A stretch of DNA of 64,000 bases from Acidobacteriota bacterium (GTDB taxonomy: Bacteria > Acidobacteriota > Thermoanaerobaculia > Multivoradales > Multivoraceae), in contig JAJCXN010000023.1 in the NCBI GenBank assembly GCA_029263415.1, positions 124,001 to 188,000 of the forward strand, given 5' to 3'. Below are positions 51,498 through 61,515 of this stretch, one piece after another (the first letter of the stretch is position 1; each line of letters begins with the position of its first letter). A model generated the notes under the pieces. It was not told the origin of the DNA. It did not search any database and was given only the letters and a program-made list of their open reading frames with translations. The translations under genes were made by a program, and so were the position numbers.

Positions 51498-52352
51498 CTA
51501 CTTCGTCGACCCAAACTCGGCCTCTAGTAGCTGCATCACTGGCGAACCCTCCGGATCCGGCACCGATCCTGCCGTCAATCCGCCATCGACGACCATGGCT
51601 TGACCGGTCACGAAGGTCGAATCGTCACTGGCCAAGAAGACTGCCATAGCGGCAATGTCAGCACCTTCACCCGCGCGCGGAATCGCCTGCATCATGGGGA
51701 ACACCTTGCGCATCACTTCGGGTACACGCAACTTCTGCTCTTCGCTCAGGGTGTGCAGACCGCCGAAAATCTCGGTCGCAATTGCCCCCGGACAAATGCA
51801 GTTGACACGAATATTGTCCTTGCCGAGTTCCAGTGCCACCGATCGGGTCAGGTTGATCACGGCGGCCTTCACGGCGCAGTACACGTGCGGGCCGAAGTCG
51901 CCGCGGATCCCTGCCACACTGGCGGTCGAGATGATGCTGCCTGAACCTTGCTCTTTCATAACGCGAGCGGCGTGCTTCATGCCGAGCACAGGGCCCGTCA
52001 GCATGACCCCGATGGTGCGGTCGTACTCTTCAGCAATCTCGAGCTCATCAATCTCTCCAAGAACACCGATGTAACCAGCGTTGTTGAACAAGCAGTCGAG
52101 GCGACCGTAGCGTTCGACAGCAAGCGCAATCATCGCTTCGACATCTTCCTCTTTGGACACGTCTGCACGCACAAAGCCTGCGTCCTCGCCCAGTTGCTCG
52201 GCCAGTGCCAGCCCTCGCTCCTCTTGCACGTCAGCAATCACCACTTGGGCGCCTTCCTGCACAAAACGCTCAACCGTGCCGCGCCCCATGCCGGCAGCGC
52301 CGCCAGTGACCACTGCGACCTTGCCTGCAAGCCGTCCTTCTCGCTTTGTCAT
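51498..52352 (-). CDS. SDR oxidoreductase
   Basis: 284-residue classical SDR: VAVVTGGAAGMGRGTVERF (NAD loop), RADVSKEEDVE, LFNNAGYIGVLG, Ser in IISTASVAGIRGDFG, Tyr-Lys in HVYCAVKAAV, and NCICPGAIATEIFGG. The substrate is unknown; the family includes 2,5-dihydroxy-cyclohexadiene dehydrogenases of the LinC kind and many alcohol dehydrogenases. It lies 49 bases downstream of a haloalkane dehalogenase gene, on the same strand, and may oxidise the alcohol that enzyme makes (inference). Confidence 0.87.
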   Translation of the reverse strand: MTKREGRLAGKVAVVTGGAAGMGRGTVERFVQEGAQVVIADVQEERGLALAEQLGEDAGFVRADVSKEEDVEAMIALAVERYGRLDCLFNNAGYIGVLGEIDELEIAEEYDRTIGVMLTGPVLGMKHAARVMKEQGSGSIISTASVAGIRGDFGPHVYCAVKAAVINLTRSVALELGKDNIRVNCICPGAIATEIFGGLHTLSEEQKLRVPEVMRKVFPMMQAIPRAGEGADIAAMAVFLASDDSTFVTGQAMVVDGGLTAGSVPDPEGSPVMQLLEAEFGSTK

Positions 52353-52401
52353 TACCGCCCTCCAATTGTTCGTCCGCCACTGGCGCCATCGGTCCTAATA
52401 C

Positions 52402-53286
52402 CTATCCAGGAATGTGCTCCAACCACTGCGCGATCGCCGCTCCGATCTCTTGTCCTGAATCCTCCTGGATGAAGTGATTCCCGGCCACCGTCATCTCGAG
52501 TTGGTTCGGCCACGACCGACAAATCTCTCGCTGCTTGCCGACCAGGATCGCGCCGGGTTCAGCATTGAAGAACAGCTTGGGCACATCGGACTCGCCGAGC
52601 CAGGCGGCATAGTCGGCGGCGATCTGGGTGACGTCAGCGGGCTCGCCAGCGATCGGAATCTGGCGGGGCCAGGTCAGCGTCGGGCGACGGTCTTCTCCTG
52701 GCTCTGAAAAGGGCCGACGGTACTCGGCCATCTCTTCGTCCCTCATCTTGCGAATCACCGAGCCCGGCAGCACCCGCTCGACGAACACGTTCTTCTCCAG
52801 CACCATCTCTTCGCCAGCCTCAGACCTAAAACCTTGAAAGATGCCACGTGCGGCTTCAGGCCAATCGTCCCACGACTCGATCGGTGCGACGATCGCTTCC
52901 ATGTAGGCAATGCCTTTGACTGCGTCGCGATGGCGATTGGCCCAATCAAAGCCAAGTCCTGAGCCCCAATCGTGAATCACCAGCGTCACATTCTCGGTGA
53001 CGTTCAGCTGTTCGAGCAAGGCGTCCAAGTACTCACGATGTTCGACAAAGCGATAGCTATCGGGGCCACTCGCGGGCAGTTTGTCCGAATCTCCCATGCC
53101 GATCAGATCCGGCGCAATCAAGCGGCCTGATCCCTCGAGCTCCGGCATCACGTCCCGCCACAAATACGAAGAGGTTGGGTTACCGTGCAAGAAGACGATG
53201 GGATCGCCTTCGCCCTCTTCGATATAGGCCATGCTGAGGCCATGCACTTCGGTCCGCTTCTTGGTGTACTTAGACGCGCTCATCAT
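52402..53286 (-). CDS. Haloalkane dehalogenase
   Basis: 294-residue alpha/beta-hydrolase with the HLD-II pattern: [17 protein letters not shown] (oxyanion and halide-stabilising Asn), the nucleophile Asp in [14 protein letters not shown] with the neighbouring Trp as halide ligand, the Glu after the cap in [10 protein letters not shown], and His in [12 protein letters not shown]. It hydrolyses carbon-halogen bonds to alcohols; DhaA/LinB/DmbA-like enzymes share all these features. The upstream ATG (residue 1) and the next ATG are equally possible starts. Confidence 0.88.
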   Translation of the reverse strand: MMSASKYTKKRTEVHGLSMAYIEEGEGDPIVFLHGNPTSSYLWRDVMPELEGSGRLIAPDLIGMGDSDKLPASGPDSYRFVEHREYLDALLEQLNVTENVTLVIHDWGSGLGFDWANRHRDAVKGIAYMEAIVAPIESWDDWPEAARGIFQGFRSEAGEEMVLEKNVFVERVLPGSVIRKMRDEEMAEYRRPFSEPGEDRRPTLTWPRQIPIAGEPADVTQIAADYAAWLGESDVPKLFFNAEPGAILVGKQREICRSWPNQLEMTVAGNHFIQEDSGQEIGAAIAQWLEHIPG

Positions 53287-53317
53287 CTCTCCTTTGAAGG
53301 GCAGCCGAAGCTCATAG

Positions 53318-54115
53318 TTGATCTATTGTTCAATGTTGGAAACGACGCGAGTCTGCCACAGGAGTCCAAGCGTGCAGCGCACCGCATCGAAAGCACCAGA
53401 CCAGCCGCTACCACTGGTGGTTCATAGACAGACAGATCTGCTCCCCTTGAAGGTGCTCGAAGTCAAGCGCACTTGGCCCACTCTTCGCTCCGTCGTCGAC
53501 GGTGCTCCTTGCCACTACCTCACGTGCTTCCGGTTCTTTCACACAGAGGAAACTCTGTACCTGGACGTCGTGGCCAATTGCCGGCGTCTCACGACGCGGT
53601 TTACAGATCACAACGATCCGCTCCATGAAGACGACGTGATCGAGCTGTTTTTGCGGGCGCCATCAGCTGGCACCCACGAACTACAACAGCCAAACTCCAC
53701 GCCCGGCATTCGCTACCTCGAGTTGCAAGCTTCCCCTGCTGGCCGCCTGCTTGATGCATGGGTTTCCAACCGCACTGACCTAGAGGCGCTGAACACCGAC
53801 CGTAACCTCGAACTCGCCTACAACACCATTGGTCCCTCGCGACCAACGGTGGAGGCGCTGCTGGATGATCATTCGCCGGATCAGTTCAGCTCAGCGGACT
53901 TCGCCCAGGGCGTCAACGTCAGGGTTTGGAAGGTTCGATTTCGCATCCCCCTCGCGGGCCTTGAGCTAACCCAAAACCGTGCCAGCAATTGGACCGCCAA
54001 CGTTTTTCGCATCCAGCGGTCGGCGAGCGGCGTGGAGCATCAAGCCTGGAAACCAACCGGGCGCATCGACTTTCATCGGCCCGAGTGTTTCGGCCGCCTG
54101 CAGATCGAAGCCTAG
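53318..54115 (+). CDS. CBM9-like carbohydrate-binding domain protein
   Basis: A 265-residue frame whose core from about residue 45 has the beta-sandwich pattern of the family 9-like carbohydrate-binding module: [66 protein letters not shown] and [11 protein letters not shown]. No signal peptide is evident. The N-terminal 35 residues look non-coding, so the true start may be a GTG near 53417. The S9 peptidase gene follows by 140 bases; no function can be assigned beyond carbohydrate or cell-surface binding. Confidence 0.6.
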   Translation: MIYCSMLETTRVCHRSPSVQRTASKAPDQPLPLVVHRQTDLLPLKVLEVKRTWPTLRSVVDGAPCHYLTCFRFFHTEETLYLDVVANCRRLTTRFTDHNDPLHEDDVIELFLRAPSAGTHELQQPNSTPGIRYLELQASPAGRLLDAWVSNRTDLEALNTDRNLELAYNTIGPSRPTVEALLDDHSPDQFSSADFAQGVNVRVWKVRFRIPLAGLELTQNRASNWTANVFRIQRSASGVEHQAWKPTGRIDFHRPECFGRLQIEA

Positions 54116-54255
54116 GTGGAAGCCCTGACCGTGGCGGGAGACTGAGCAGCATCAGTCGATGCCCGGGCGATCAACGGTGTACCCTTACTGTCTCGATCTC
54201 ACTCACGCAAATGATCAACCAAACCCCAGTCTTTCGACCAGAGGATCTCACTCCG

Positions 54256-56343
54256 ATGACCACACTGCTCCGGACCGTATTCATCCTCGCCGCTCTTCTC
54301 ATGACTGCGCCTACGCTCTCGGGCCAAGAACCCACGGAGAGCGACACAGCGACCCTCCCGTCGTGGACAAGCGAATTCAGCTTGGGCTTCCGCTCCATCA
54401 GCAGCACCGCCCTCTCACCCGACGGCAAGTTGGTCGCCTTCGTGGTGCGCGAAGCCATCACCGAGGGTGAGAAGTCCGAATACCTCAGTCACATCTGGGT
54501 GACGGCCACCGACGGGTCTTGGAGTAGGCAGTACACCCAAGGCACATCGTCTGCCACGTCGCCACAGTTTTCTCCGGATGGTCGCTGGTTAGCTTTCACT
54601 ACCAAACGCGGCAAGGGTGAAGATGCGACCAGCCAAGTGTGGCGCCTTGCGCTTGCAGGCGGCGAAGCGACCGAACTGACCAGGTCCGAATCGGGAGCCG
54701 GACAATTCGCCTTTTCGCCGGACGGTCAAAGCATCGCCTACCTCGCCCGCGACCCTGAGACCGAGGATGAAGAGAAGGCTAAGAAGGAGAAACGCGATCC
54801 GGTGTTGGTGGATCAGAACCACAAGTATCAGCACCTCTACCTCCACACACTTGGCCAAACTGCATTGGACACTGAGAAGCCTGAGGACGACCCACGACTG
54901 ACCGAGGGTTCGTTTCACATCACCAGTTTTGACTGGTCCCCAGACGGCAAGACCATCGTCATCGGTCACCAACGCGATCCGCGCATTAACACCGGCATGA
55001 TCGACGGCGACCTTTCCTTGGTCTCCGTCGAGAGCGGCACCGTTACTCCTCTGGTCGCCACAGCAGGTGTCGAGGGCTCACCCATGTTCTCTCCCGATGG
55101 CAAGTGGATCGCCTATGTCGGCACTGGCAGCAAGGCCGAGCCTGTTGGACTGGGTGATGTTTATGCGATCGCCGCTAATGGCGAGAATGCACCCTTTCGA
55201 TTGGAGAAGACGCCCGATCAAAGTGCGAACCTGGTCGCTTGGCGCGCTGATTCGAAGTCGCTGCTGATCTCGGAGTCGATCGGCACAACACGGCAGCTCC
55301 TAGACCTACCAGTAGAAGGTGCAGTGCGGGTCTTCAGCGAACAAGGCGGAGAGCCGATGGCAGGCGTCATTGGTTCCCCATCGCTCGCCCGGGGCGGTAC
55401 CCACATCGCCTACGTCTACCAAACTCGCGACCAGCCTCCCGAGGTCTACGCTTCGCCCACCGCCGGCTTCGCTCCGATGAAGTTAACCAGCATCAACAGC
55501 ACCATCGAGCTGCCACCCATGGGGGAAACGGATCTCGTCACTTGGACCTCTAAGGACGGCAAAACCATCGAAGGCTTGATCACCTACCCGGTGGGCTTTG
55601 ATCGTGTACAACGAGCCAAGGCGCCCTTGATTCTCAACGTGCATGGCGGTCCTGCCGGAGTGTTCTCGCAATCCTTCACCGGCTCGGCCAGCATCTACTT
55701 GTTGCAGTACTTTGCCGAGCAAGGCTACGCCGTTCTGCGGCCCAACCCGCGCGGTAGCACCGGATACGGTCGCGATTTCCGTTTCGACAACGTGCGCGAC
55801 TGGGGCTTCGGCGACTATGAAGATCTGATGGCCGGGGTCGACTGGGCGATCGAACAAGGCATCGCGGATCCAGAACGCCTGTACGTCATGGGCTGGAGCT
55901 ACGGCGGCTATATGACCTCGTTCGTGATCACAAGGACCAGCCGTTTCCAAGCAGCAAGCATGGGTGCGGGCCTGCCGAACCTGGTGAGCATGGTGCACAC
56001 CACAGACATCCCCGACTACCTCACCGCGCATCAAGGCGCAGAGTTGTGGGAAGACATCGAGGAATACGAGCGCCACTCAGCGATGTATCACCTCGACAAA
56101 GTCACCACCCCCACTCAGATCCTCCACGGCATGAACGATCTCAGGGTGCCGTTCGATCAAGGCCGCGAGCTCTACCTTGGATTGCAACGGCTCGGCATCC
56201 CAACCGAGATGGTCGCCTACCCACGCACACCCCATGGCCCGCGCGAGCCCAAACTACTGATCGACGTCTCGCCACGCATTCTGAAGTGGTTCGAAGCCAA
56301 CACGGCGACGTCGAGCTCGGCAGCGACCAGCGCCAAACCCTAA
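54256..56343 (+). CDS. S9-family prolyl oligopeptidase-like serine peptidase, exported
   Basis: 695 residues from the ATG at 54256, which gives a good signal peptide (MTTLLRTVFILAALLMTAP ... SGQ). The longer frame from 53989 is out of keeping. WD40-like TolB blades (FSPDGRWLAF, FSPDGQSIAY, WSPDGKTIV, FSPDGKWIAYV) form the propeller. The peptidase domain has LNVHGGPAG, the nucleophile in MGWSYGGYMTSF, Asp in HGMNDLRVP and His in RTPHGPRE. It cleaves short peptides, probably in the periplasm. The last 12 residues are Ser/Thr/Ala-rich. Confidence 0.9.
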   Translation: MTTLLRTVFILAALLMTAPTLSGQEPTESDTATLPSWTSEFSLGFRSISSTALSPDGKLVAFVVREAITEGEKSEYLSHIWVTATDGSWSRQYTQGTSSATSPQFSPDGRWLAFTTKRGKGEDATSQVWRLALAGGEATELTRSESGAGQFAFSPDGQSIAYLARDPETEDEEKAKKEKRDPVLVDQNHKYQHLYLHTLGQTALDTEKPEDDPRLTEGSFHITSFDWSPDGKTIVIGHQRDPRINTGMIDGDLSLVSVESGTVTPLVATAGVEGSPMFSPDGKWIAYVGTGSKAEPVGLGDVYAIAANGENAPFRLEKTPDQSANLVAWRADSKSLLISESIGTTRQLLDLPVEGAVRVFSEQGGEPMAGVIGSPSLARGGTHIAYVYQTRDQPPEVYASPTAGFAPMKLTSINSTIELPPMGETDLVTWTSKDGKTIEGLITYPVGFDRVQRAKAPLILNVHGGPAGVFSQSFTGSASIYLLQYFAEQGYAVLRPNPRGSTGYGRDFRFDNVRDWGFGDYEDLMAGVDWAIEQGIADPERLYVMGWSYGGYMTSFVITRTSRFQAASMGAGLPNLVSMVHTTDIPDYLTAHQGAELWEDIEEYERHSAMYHLDKVTTPTQILHGMNDLRVPFDQGRELYLGLQRLGIPTEMVAYPRTPHGPREPKLLIDVSPRILKWFEANTATSSSAATSAKP

Positions 56344-56354
56344 AAGGAGTGACG

Positions 56355-57419
56355 GTGTCAATCAAACTTCATCCAGTTGCGCCTGGTCCGCGACGGCGCT
56401 CCTCGGTCTTAGCGCCTCTTGTGCGGGGGATCTCAGTGCTCTTGGTCTGGACCGTTTGCGTTGGTGAGGCACAGGCCCAAGACTCCCACGAAGCCCAAGC
56501 CAGAGCGACGGAGCTGTTCGGCAAAGCTAAGTTTTCTCAAGGCATCAAGCTACTGAACAAGGACGCCAAACGGATCGCACGTGCTGGTGAGACCGCGACC
56601 TTCGAACACTTCATGCTGCTCAGCCGGGGCTACAACGGACAGGGCTACTACAGCCTCTCAGAACAAGCCGCGCGCAAAGCTCTCGAGCTTGCCGTTACCG
56701 CACGCCAACAGCTCACCGCCCACAACGGCGTTGCGGTGTCCCTGTTTGCAGAAGGCACAGCAGACGACATACAGATGCAAGAAGCAGCCGAACATTTTGA
56801 AGCCGCTCTCGATGTGTCACAGGGTCGTTCCAACGTTGTTCGTTTGGGCCTGGCCAAAACCTTTATCTATCTCTACCGAGAGGCCGAAGCCATCGAGCTA
56901 CTGGAATCAGTGCTCGCTGATGCGCCCAACACCGAATACGCCAAGCAAGCCAGACGACTCATCGACGACCCCATGCGCGCTACCCACGTCGCCGCCGACC
57001 AGCTCAGTTTTGATCTCGTGGATGGGAGCGGCAGGGTTACTCTCAAAGACCTCCAGGGCAAGGTGGTCTTAGTCGACTTCTGGGCGACCTGGTGTTTGCC
57101 ATGCCGCCTGGCAATCCCCAAGCTGGGAGAACTTGCCGAGAAGTATCGCGACGAGCCGTTTGAGCTATTGAGCCTGAGCGTCGATGAAGACACCATTGAA
57201 CTAAAGCGCTTTATCGCAACCAACTCCATGACTTGGATGCAGGGGTGGGACGACGGCGCACGCAATGCACGTGTCTACCAAGTCGCAGGCTATCCGGCCT
57301 ACATCTTGATAGGACCTGACGGCGAGGTCTTGTGGCGCGGTCAAGGCTGGAACGAAGAAGTCGAAATGGGCATCAAGTTTGAGGTCGATCGCGCGCTTGC
57401 AGCTCTCGCTCGTCGTTGA
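56355..57419 (+). CDS. TPR plus TlpA-like thioredoxin domain protein
   Basis: 354 residues from a GTG at 56355 preceded by an AAGGAG box 5 bases off, the best ribosome site in this area. A signal-anchor (LAPLVRGISVLLVWTVCVG) is followed by about 160 residues of TPR-like helices and a TlpA domain: KVVLVDFWATWCLPCRLAI (active CxxC), LLSLSVDE, VAGYPAYILIGPDG. It should act in periplasmic thiol reduction. The Trp-Cys-Leu-Pro-Cys active site is common in ResA/TlpA proteins. It overlaps the hrpB start by 4 nt. Confidence 0.87.
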   Translation: MSIKLHPVAPGPRRRSSVLAPLVRGISVLLVWTVCVGEAQAQDSHEAQARATELFGKAKFSQGIKLLNKDAKRIARAGETATFEHFMLLSRGYNGQGYYSLSEQAARKALELAVTARQQLTAHNGVAVSLFAEGTADDIQMQEAAEHFEAALDVSQGRSNVVRLGLAKTFIYLYREAEAIELLESVLADAPNTEYAKQARRLIDDPMRATHVAADQLSFDLVDGSGRVTLKDLQGKVVLVDFWATWCLPCRLAIPKLGELAEKYRDEPFELLSLSVDEDTIELKRFIATNSMTWMQGWDDGARNARVYQVAGYPAYILIGPDGEVLWRGQGWNEEVEMGIKFEVDRALAALARR

Positions 57420-60055
57420 GCAAACCACTTCCTATCGACCAGGTCATTAGCGAGATCACCGGCGTCTTGGCCAAGGTCAACCGGGTGGTGTTGGAAGCAG
57501 CAACCGGCGCGGGCAAGACCACCCGCGTTCCGCCGGCTCTGCTCAGTTCTACCGACGGCAAGGTCTTGGTGCTCGAACCTCGCCGGGTCGCAGCACGAGC
57601 GGCTGCAACCCGGGTGGCGGAAGAACGCGGTTGGCAGCTCGGCCAAGAGGTTGGCTACCAAATTCGCTTCGAACGCCGCGCCACCGACGCTACGCGCATC
57701 CTCTTTGTGACCGAGGGTGTGCTGCTACGCATGATGCAAGACGACCCGTTTCTCGAGGGTGTTGGGTGCGTGGTGCTCGACGAATTTCTCGAGCGCAGCC
57801 TGCAATCTGACACCGCGCTCGCTTTGCTCAGGACGCTTCAAGACTCGGTGCGCAAGGATCTCCTACTCATCGTCATGTCGGCGACGTTTGACACCGAACG
57901 CTTGAGCCGCAGCTTGCAGGCCGCTGCGATCCGCAGCGAAGGCCGCACCTACCCTGTCGAGATCTCGTATCTTCCGCGCGAGGACCGGCGTTTCCTCGCC
58001 GAACAAGTGGCCGCAGCGGTGTTGCGCGAAGCTCACAGAATGGCTGGAAGCACGCATACCCATACCCCTTCCGCGGACCGCTCGAACGGCTCGAACGGCT
58101 CGATCTTGGCCTTCCTGCCGGGAGTCGGCGAGATCCGTCGAGCACGAGACCTCATCGAGAACAGCAAGTGTCCGCTACCGGTGTTCGAACTGTTTGGCGA
58201 CCTGCCGCTTGACCAGCAACACGATGTGCTGCGCAGCACCAAGCAACGCATCGTGCTTGCTACTAATGTCGCTGAAACGTCTGTCACTGTCGATGGCGTG
58301 TCCGTGGTCATCGACTCGGGTGTGCACCGCCAACTACGATTCGACCCCGCCTCCGGCATCGATCGCCTCGAACTACTCCCGATCAGCAGAGCCTCAGCCG
58401 ATCAGCGAGCTGGTCGAGCTGGCCGACAGGCGGCGGGGCGCGCGCTCCGTTTGTGGACCGAGTCGCAGCACTCGGTGAGAAGGCCCACAGATCCGCCAGA
58501 GATCCATCGAGTCGACTTCTCTGCGACAGTCCTGTACCTGCGCAATCTCGGCGAACGAGCAGCGGCCCTGCCGTGGCTCGACCCACCAACACCCGCCAGC
58601 CTTGAGCGTGCCGATCGACTCTTGGAGCAGCTCGGCGCTTGCGATCAACACGGCACCACTGCTGACGGCAAGACGATGGCAGCAATGCCGTTGCACCCTC
58701 GCCTGGCAAAGCTCTTGATCTGTGCGAGCAAACGCGGTCTTGGGCACGAAGGAGCGGTGCTGGCAGCGCTGCTCTCAGAGCGAGATATCTTCGAGCACGG
58801 CCACGCGGCCGCGACCGATTCCGACGTACTGGATCGACTCGATGCGGTGCTCGGCCGCCCATCTGCAGGCGCCCGTGTTCATCGAGCCCGCGTGCGCCGA
58901 GTACTGCAGGTTGCCAAGCAGCTCGAACGGCTCATCGCTAGGGCTCCGGCACAGCGCGGGGCACGCACACAAGCAGTTTCAGGACCAGACGATCAAAGGC
59001 GCACACTCTCCAAGAGTTTGCTCGAGGCCTTCCCCGATCGACTGGCACTGTTTGCTGCAGTGACGCCAATCGGTTCGGCATCGCAGCCGACAGCGAAGAG
59101 GGACGGCGCGACCGTAGGCAGCGGCGACCGCCCCACCGGCAGACTCATCGGAGGCGGCGGCGTGATCTTGGGGCGGAGTAGCGGGGTACATCTGGAACCC
59201 ACTCGATCACACCTAGTCCTGTGCGTTGAACTCGGCGGTGAAGTCCGTCGCAACGACCGTCGTGCGACCGCAGTGCACTCGGCCACCATCATCGACCGTG
59301 AGTGGCTCGATCCGGATCGCACTCATACCGTCGAAGAAGCGGTGTTTGACCCGGAGACAGAACGAGTCTCAGGCTACCTAGCAACGGTCTACGGGCACAA
59401 CGGATTGATCCTCGAACGACGAGAGGCGCCTGTTTCAGCGGCCAAAGCCGAGGAGGTCTTGATCGCTGCGGCGCTAGAGCAACCAGACCTTGCGCTTGGG
59501 CTGACTGCCAAAGCGTCGATCGCGCAGTTCCTCTTCCGTCTCGGCTTTGTCCATCACCACTGCCCCGAGCCACAACTACCGATCGTCGACGACCAGTTCC
59601 TCAAAGACGCGATCCCGATGCTGGCGCAGGGCCATCGATCCTTCGACACACTGCGTAAGGCTGCCGCGCAGTGGATCAAAGGTGTACTGACCTACTCTCA
59701 GAACCAGGACCTTGACCGACTCGCACCGATGCGAATCGACCTACCGAACGGTCGAAGCGCGCAGATCGAGTACGCAGCGGTCGAGGACGCACCGGTGTTA
59801 GCCGCGCGAATACAGGACCTGTTCGGGTGGCAAGACACACCCCTGATTGCTGGTGGCAGGGTACGGCTGCTGCTGCACCTGTTGGCGCCAAATCAACGAC
59901 CGCAGCAGATCACCGACGACCTACGAGGTTTCTGGACCGGCTCCTATGAGCTAGTGCGCAAAGATCTGGCAGGGCGCTATCCAAAGCACCCCTGGCCCAA
60001 GGATGCCTTAACGGCCGCGCCGACGCCCCGGCGCGGACCGAGGCGTCGATCCTAG
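57416..60055 (+). CDS. hrpB: ATP-dependent helicase HrpB
   Basis: 879 residues, full length for HrpB. Start is TTG at 57416, overlapping the TlpA stop (TTGA). Motifs: Walker A in EAATGAGKTTRVP, motif Ia LEPRRVAARAAATRV, motif II reads LDEFLERSL (the DEFH-type box with Leu in place of His), VMSATFDTERLS (motif III), TNVAETSVTVDGV, and QRAGRAGRQAAG (motif VI). The HrpB C-terminal region follows from about residue 600. A Ser-Asn-Gly repeat (SNGSNGS) from a 9-bp duplication at about 58084-58101 sits in a linker. HrpB is an RNA/DNA helicase of unclear cellular role. Confidence 0.92.
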   Translation: MSKPLPIDQVISEITGVLAKVNRVVLEAATGAGKTTRVPPALLSSTDGKVLVLEPRRVAARAAATRVAEERGWQLGQEVGYQIRFERRATDATRILFVTEGVLLRMMQDDPFLEGVGCVVLDEFLERSLQSDTALALLRTLQDSVRKDLLLIVMSATFDTERLSRSLQAAAIRSEGRTYPVEISYLPREDRRFLAEQVAAAVLREAHRMAGSTHTHTPSADRSNGSNGSILAFLPGVGEIRRARDLIENSKCPLPVFELFGDLPLDQQHDVLRSTKQRIVLATNVAETSVTVDGVSVVIDSGVHRQLRFDPASGIDRLELLPISRASADQRAGRAGRQAAGRALRLWTESQHSVRRPTDPPEIHRVDFSATVLYLRNLGERAAALPWLDPPTPASLERADRLLEQLGACDQHGTTADGKTMAAMPLHPRLAKLLICASKRGLGHEGAVLAALLSERDIFEHGHAAATDSDVLDRLDAVLGRPSAGARVHRARVRRVLQVAKQLERLIARAPAQRGARTQAVSGPDDQRRTLSKSLLEAFPDRLALFAAVTPIGSASQPTAKRDGATVGSGDRPTGRLIGGGGVILGRSSGVHLEPTRSHLVLCVELGGEVRRNDRRATAVHSATIIDREWLDPDRTHTVEEAVFDPETERVSGYLATVYGHNGLILERREAPVSAAKAEEVLIAAALEQPDLALGLTAKASIAQFLFRLGFVHHHCPEPQLPIVDDQFLKDAIPMLAQGHRSFDTLRKAAAQWIKGVLTYSQNQDLDRLAPMRIDLPNGRSAQIEYAAVEDAPVLAARIQDLFGWQDTPLIAGGRVRLLLHLLAPNQRPQQITDDLRGFWTGSYELVRKDLAGRYPKHPWPKDALTAAPTPRRGPRRRS

Positions 60056-60094
60056 TTCGACCGAAGCTGGCCCTACCGAAGCTAGCCCAGAGAG

Positions 60095-60478
60095 CTAGTC
60101 CTCGGAGGCAGCCTTCGGCTGCCACAGCTCGACCTTACGACCCTCCGGATCGATGAACCAGGCAAAACGCCCGTACTCCTCGTCCAGGATCCCGTCCACC
60201 TGCTCGCAGCCGCCAGCCTTGATCTGTTCGATTGCCTGCACCACATCATCGACGACCAGGTTCACCATGAACGGCGACTCAGAAGGATCGAAGTACTTGG
60301 TGTCGCCCTTGAAGGCAGCGAACACGGTGAGTCCGCCAGGCGGCATCTGATCCGGGGTGAACGTTGCGCCGTAGTTGGGATCCATCTTGAACCCCAGATG
60401 CTCTTGATACCAAGCAGCGACTTCCTCGTTCTTTGCCGAACGAAAGAAGACACCACCCACTCCTAGTACTTTGGCCAT
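60095..60478 (-). CDS. VOC/glyoxalase-family protein
   Basis: 127-residue vicinal-oxygen-chelate fold: VGGVFFRSAKNEEVAAWYQEHLGF, TVFAAFKGDTKYF, then PFMVNLVVDDVVQAIEQI and FAWFIDPEGRKVELWQP with the family Glu. Could be a metalloenzyme or a binding protein of the DNA-gyrase/bleomycin-type set. It lies between convergent hrpB and the LolA-like gene (12 bases). A duplicate accgaagct 15-mer pair sits in the 39-base gap before it (60060-60089). Confidence 0.78.
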   Translation of the reverse strand: MAKVLGVGGVFFRSAKNEEVAAWYQEHLGFKMDPNYGATFTPDQMPPGGLTVFAAFKGDTKYFDPSESPFMVNLVVDDVVQAIEQIKAGGCEQVDGILDEEYGRFAWFIDPEGRKVELWQPKAASED

Positions 60479-60490
60479 GAGTCCTGAGGC

Positions 60491-61264
60491 CTACTGCTGC
60501 ATCGCTAACGGATCCACAATCGTGACCCCCGCAGGCGGCAAGTAGGAGAACATTGAGGCTGGCACATCCGACGGTTTGAGCTTGGTGTAGTCGCTTAGCT
60601 CCATGACCATCGCTGGTTCACCGATCGGCCCCATCTCGAACTTCTCGAGCATCGAAGTGCTCCCATCGAGAATCAGGACCAAGCCCTCGATCATCGGGCC
60701 CGCTTCTTTCATTTGCGGAGGCGCTGTGTCGTTCATGGTTCCTTCGAGACGAACCTTGCCGCCGGAAGTGTCGGTTACCTTGAAGTCGAAGTACTGCTGC
60801 AGTGTACGAATCTGCTCGAACGGGCTTTGGCCCGGGTTGCTCGACATGCCCTGGCTTTCTGCCATTTCTTGGGCCTTGGCAATGTCCATCTTCATGACCT
60901 GCTTGCCCATCATGGGGTTGTCCATCTCGGTCCAGGTATTAGTGCCGTCGGCGACCGTCTTCATGCTCATTTGCATGCTCTGGTCGGTGCCCGGCATCTT
61001 CATCGACATATCGACGTCCAGCCTCATGTGGGTTTCGTCAGCCCAGGTCATCTTGCCTGTGCCGTTCATGCTCAGTGCCATGCCACCCTGATTCATCTCC
61101 ATGACCATGGTGTAGTCGGCACGGAACGGGTTGTCGTACATGGTGAGCATCTTGTCCAGGTAGGCCTTCGCGTCTTGAGCGGTGGCTGCGACTGGGGCGA
61201 GCAAGGCTAAACAGACACAGGCCAGGATGGCGGCCACAACGGGTCGGGTTCGATTGGTCATCAA
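60491..61264 (-). CDS. Methionine-rich LolA-like periplasmic protein
   Basis: 257 residues with a signal peptide (VVAAILACVCLALLAPVAATAQ). The mature part has LolA/DUF2092-like alternation: DNPFRADYTMVMEM, WADETHMRLDVDMSM, ANTW-type strand (GTNTWTEMDNPMMGKQV), QYFDFKVTDT, MVMELSDYTKL. About 30 of 257 residues are methionine, mostly between 40 and 160, far above usual. LolA itself carries lipoproteins; relatives in Acidobacteriota are of unknown role. The Met load could bind copper or act as an oxidant sink (inference). The 251 bases before the next gene hold nothing visible. Confidence 0.65.
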   Translation of the reverse strand: MMTNRTRPVVAAILACVCLALLAPVAATAQDAKAYLDKMLTMYDNPFRADYTMVMEMNQGGMALSMNGTGKMTWADETHMRLDVDMSMKMPGTDQSMQMSMKTVADGTNTWTEMDNPMMGKQVMKMDIAKAQEMAESQGMSSNPGQSPFEQIRTLQQYFDFKVTDTSGGKVRLEGTMNDTAPPQMKEAGPMIEGLVLILDGSTSMLEKFEMGPIGEPAMVMELSDYTKLKPSDVPASMFSYLPPAGVTIVDPLAMQQ

Positions 61265-61515
61265 CAGATTCCTTCTAGTTTGTGTTGGTCGCTGCCAAGA
61301 CAGCGGAACTCAAAAATCGTTTCAAAGCGGAGATTGGGACGAAGGCGCATTCGGAGGGTCGACTCCGTCGGCGGCGATCCACGCTGCGCGCAACACCTGC
61401 TCATCCCATTCTTCCAGAATCTACAGCGATGCAGTGCACCAGGAGCCCAACTGGCCACTCCCTAGCCAACGGCGACCCACGACGACACCGCTCGTTCAAA
61501 ACGAAAACTCACGGT

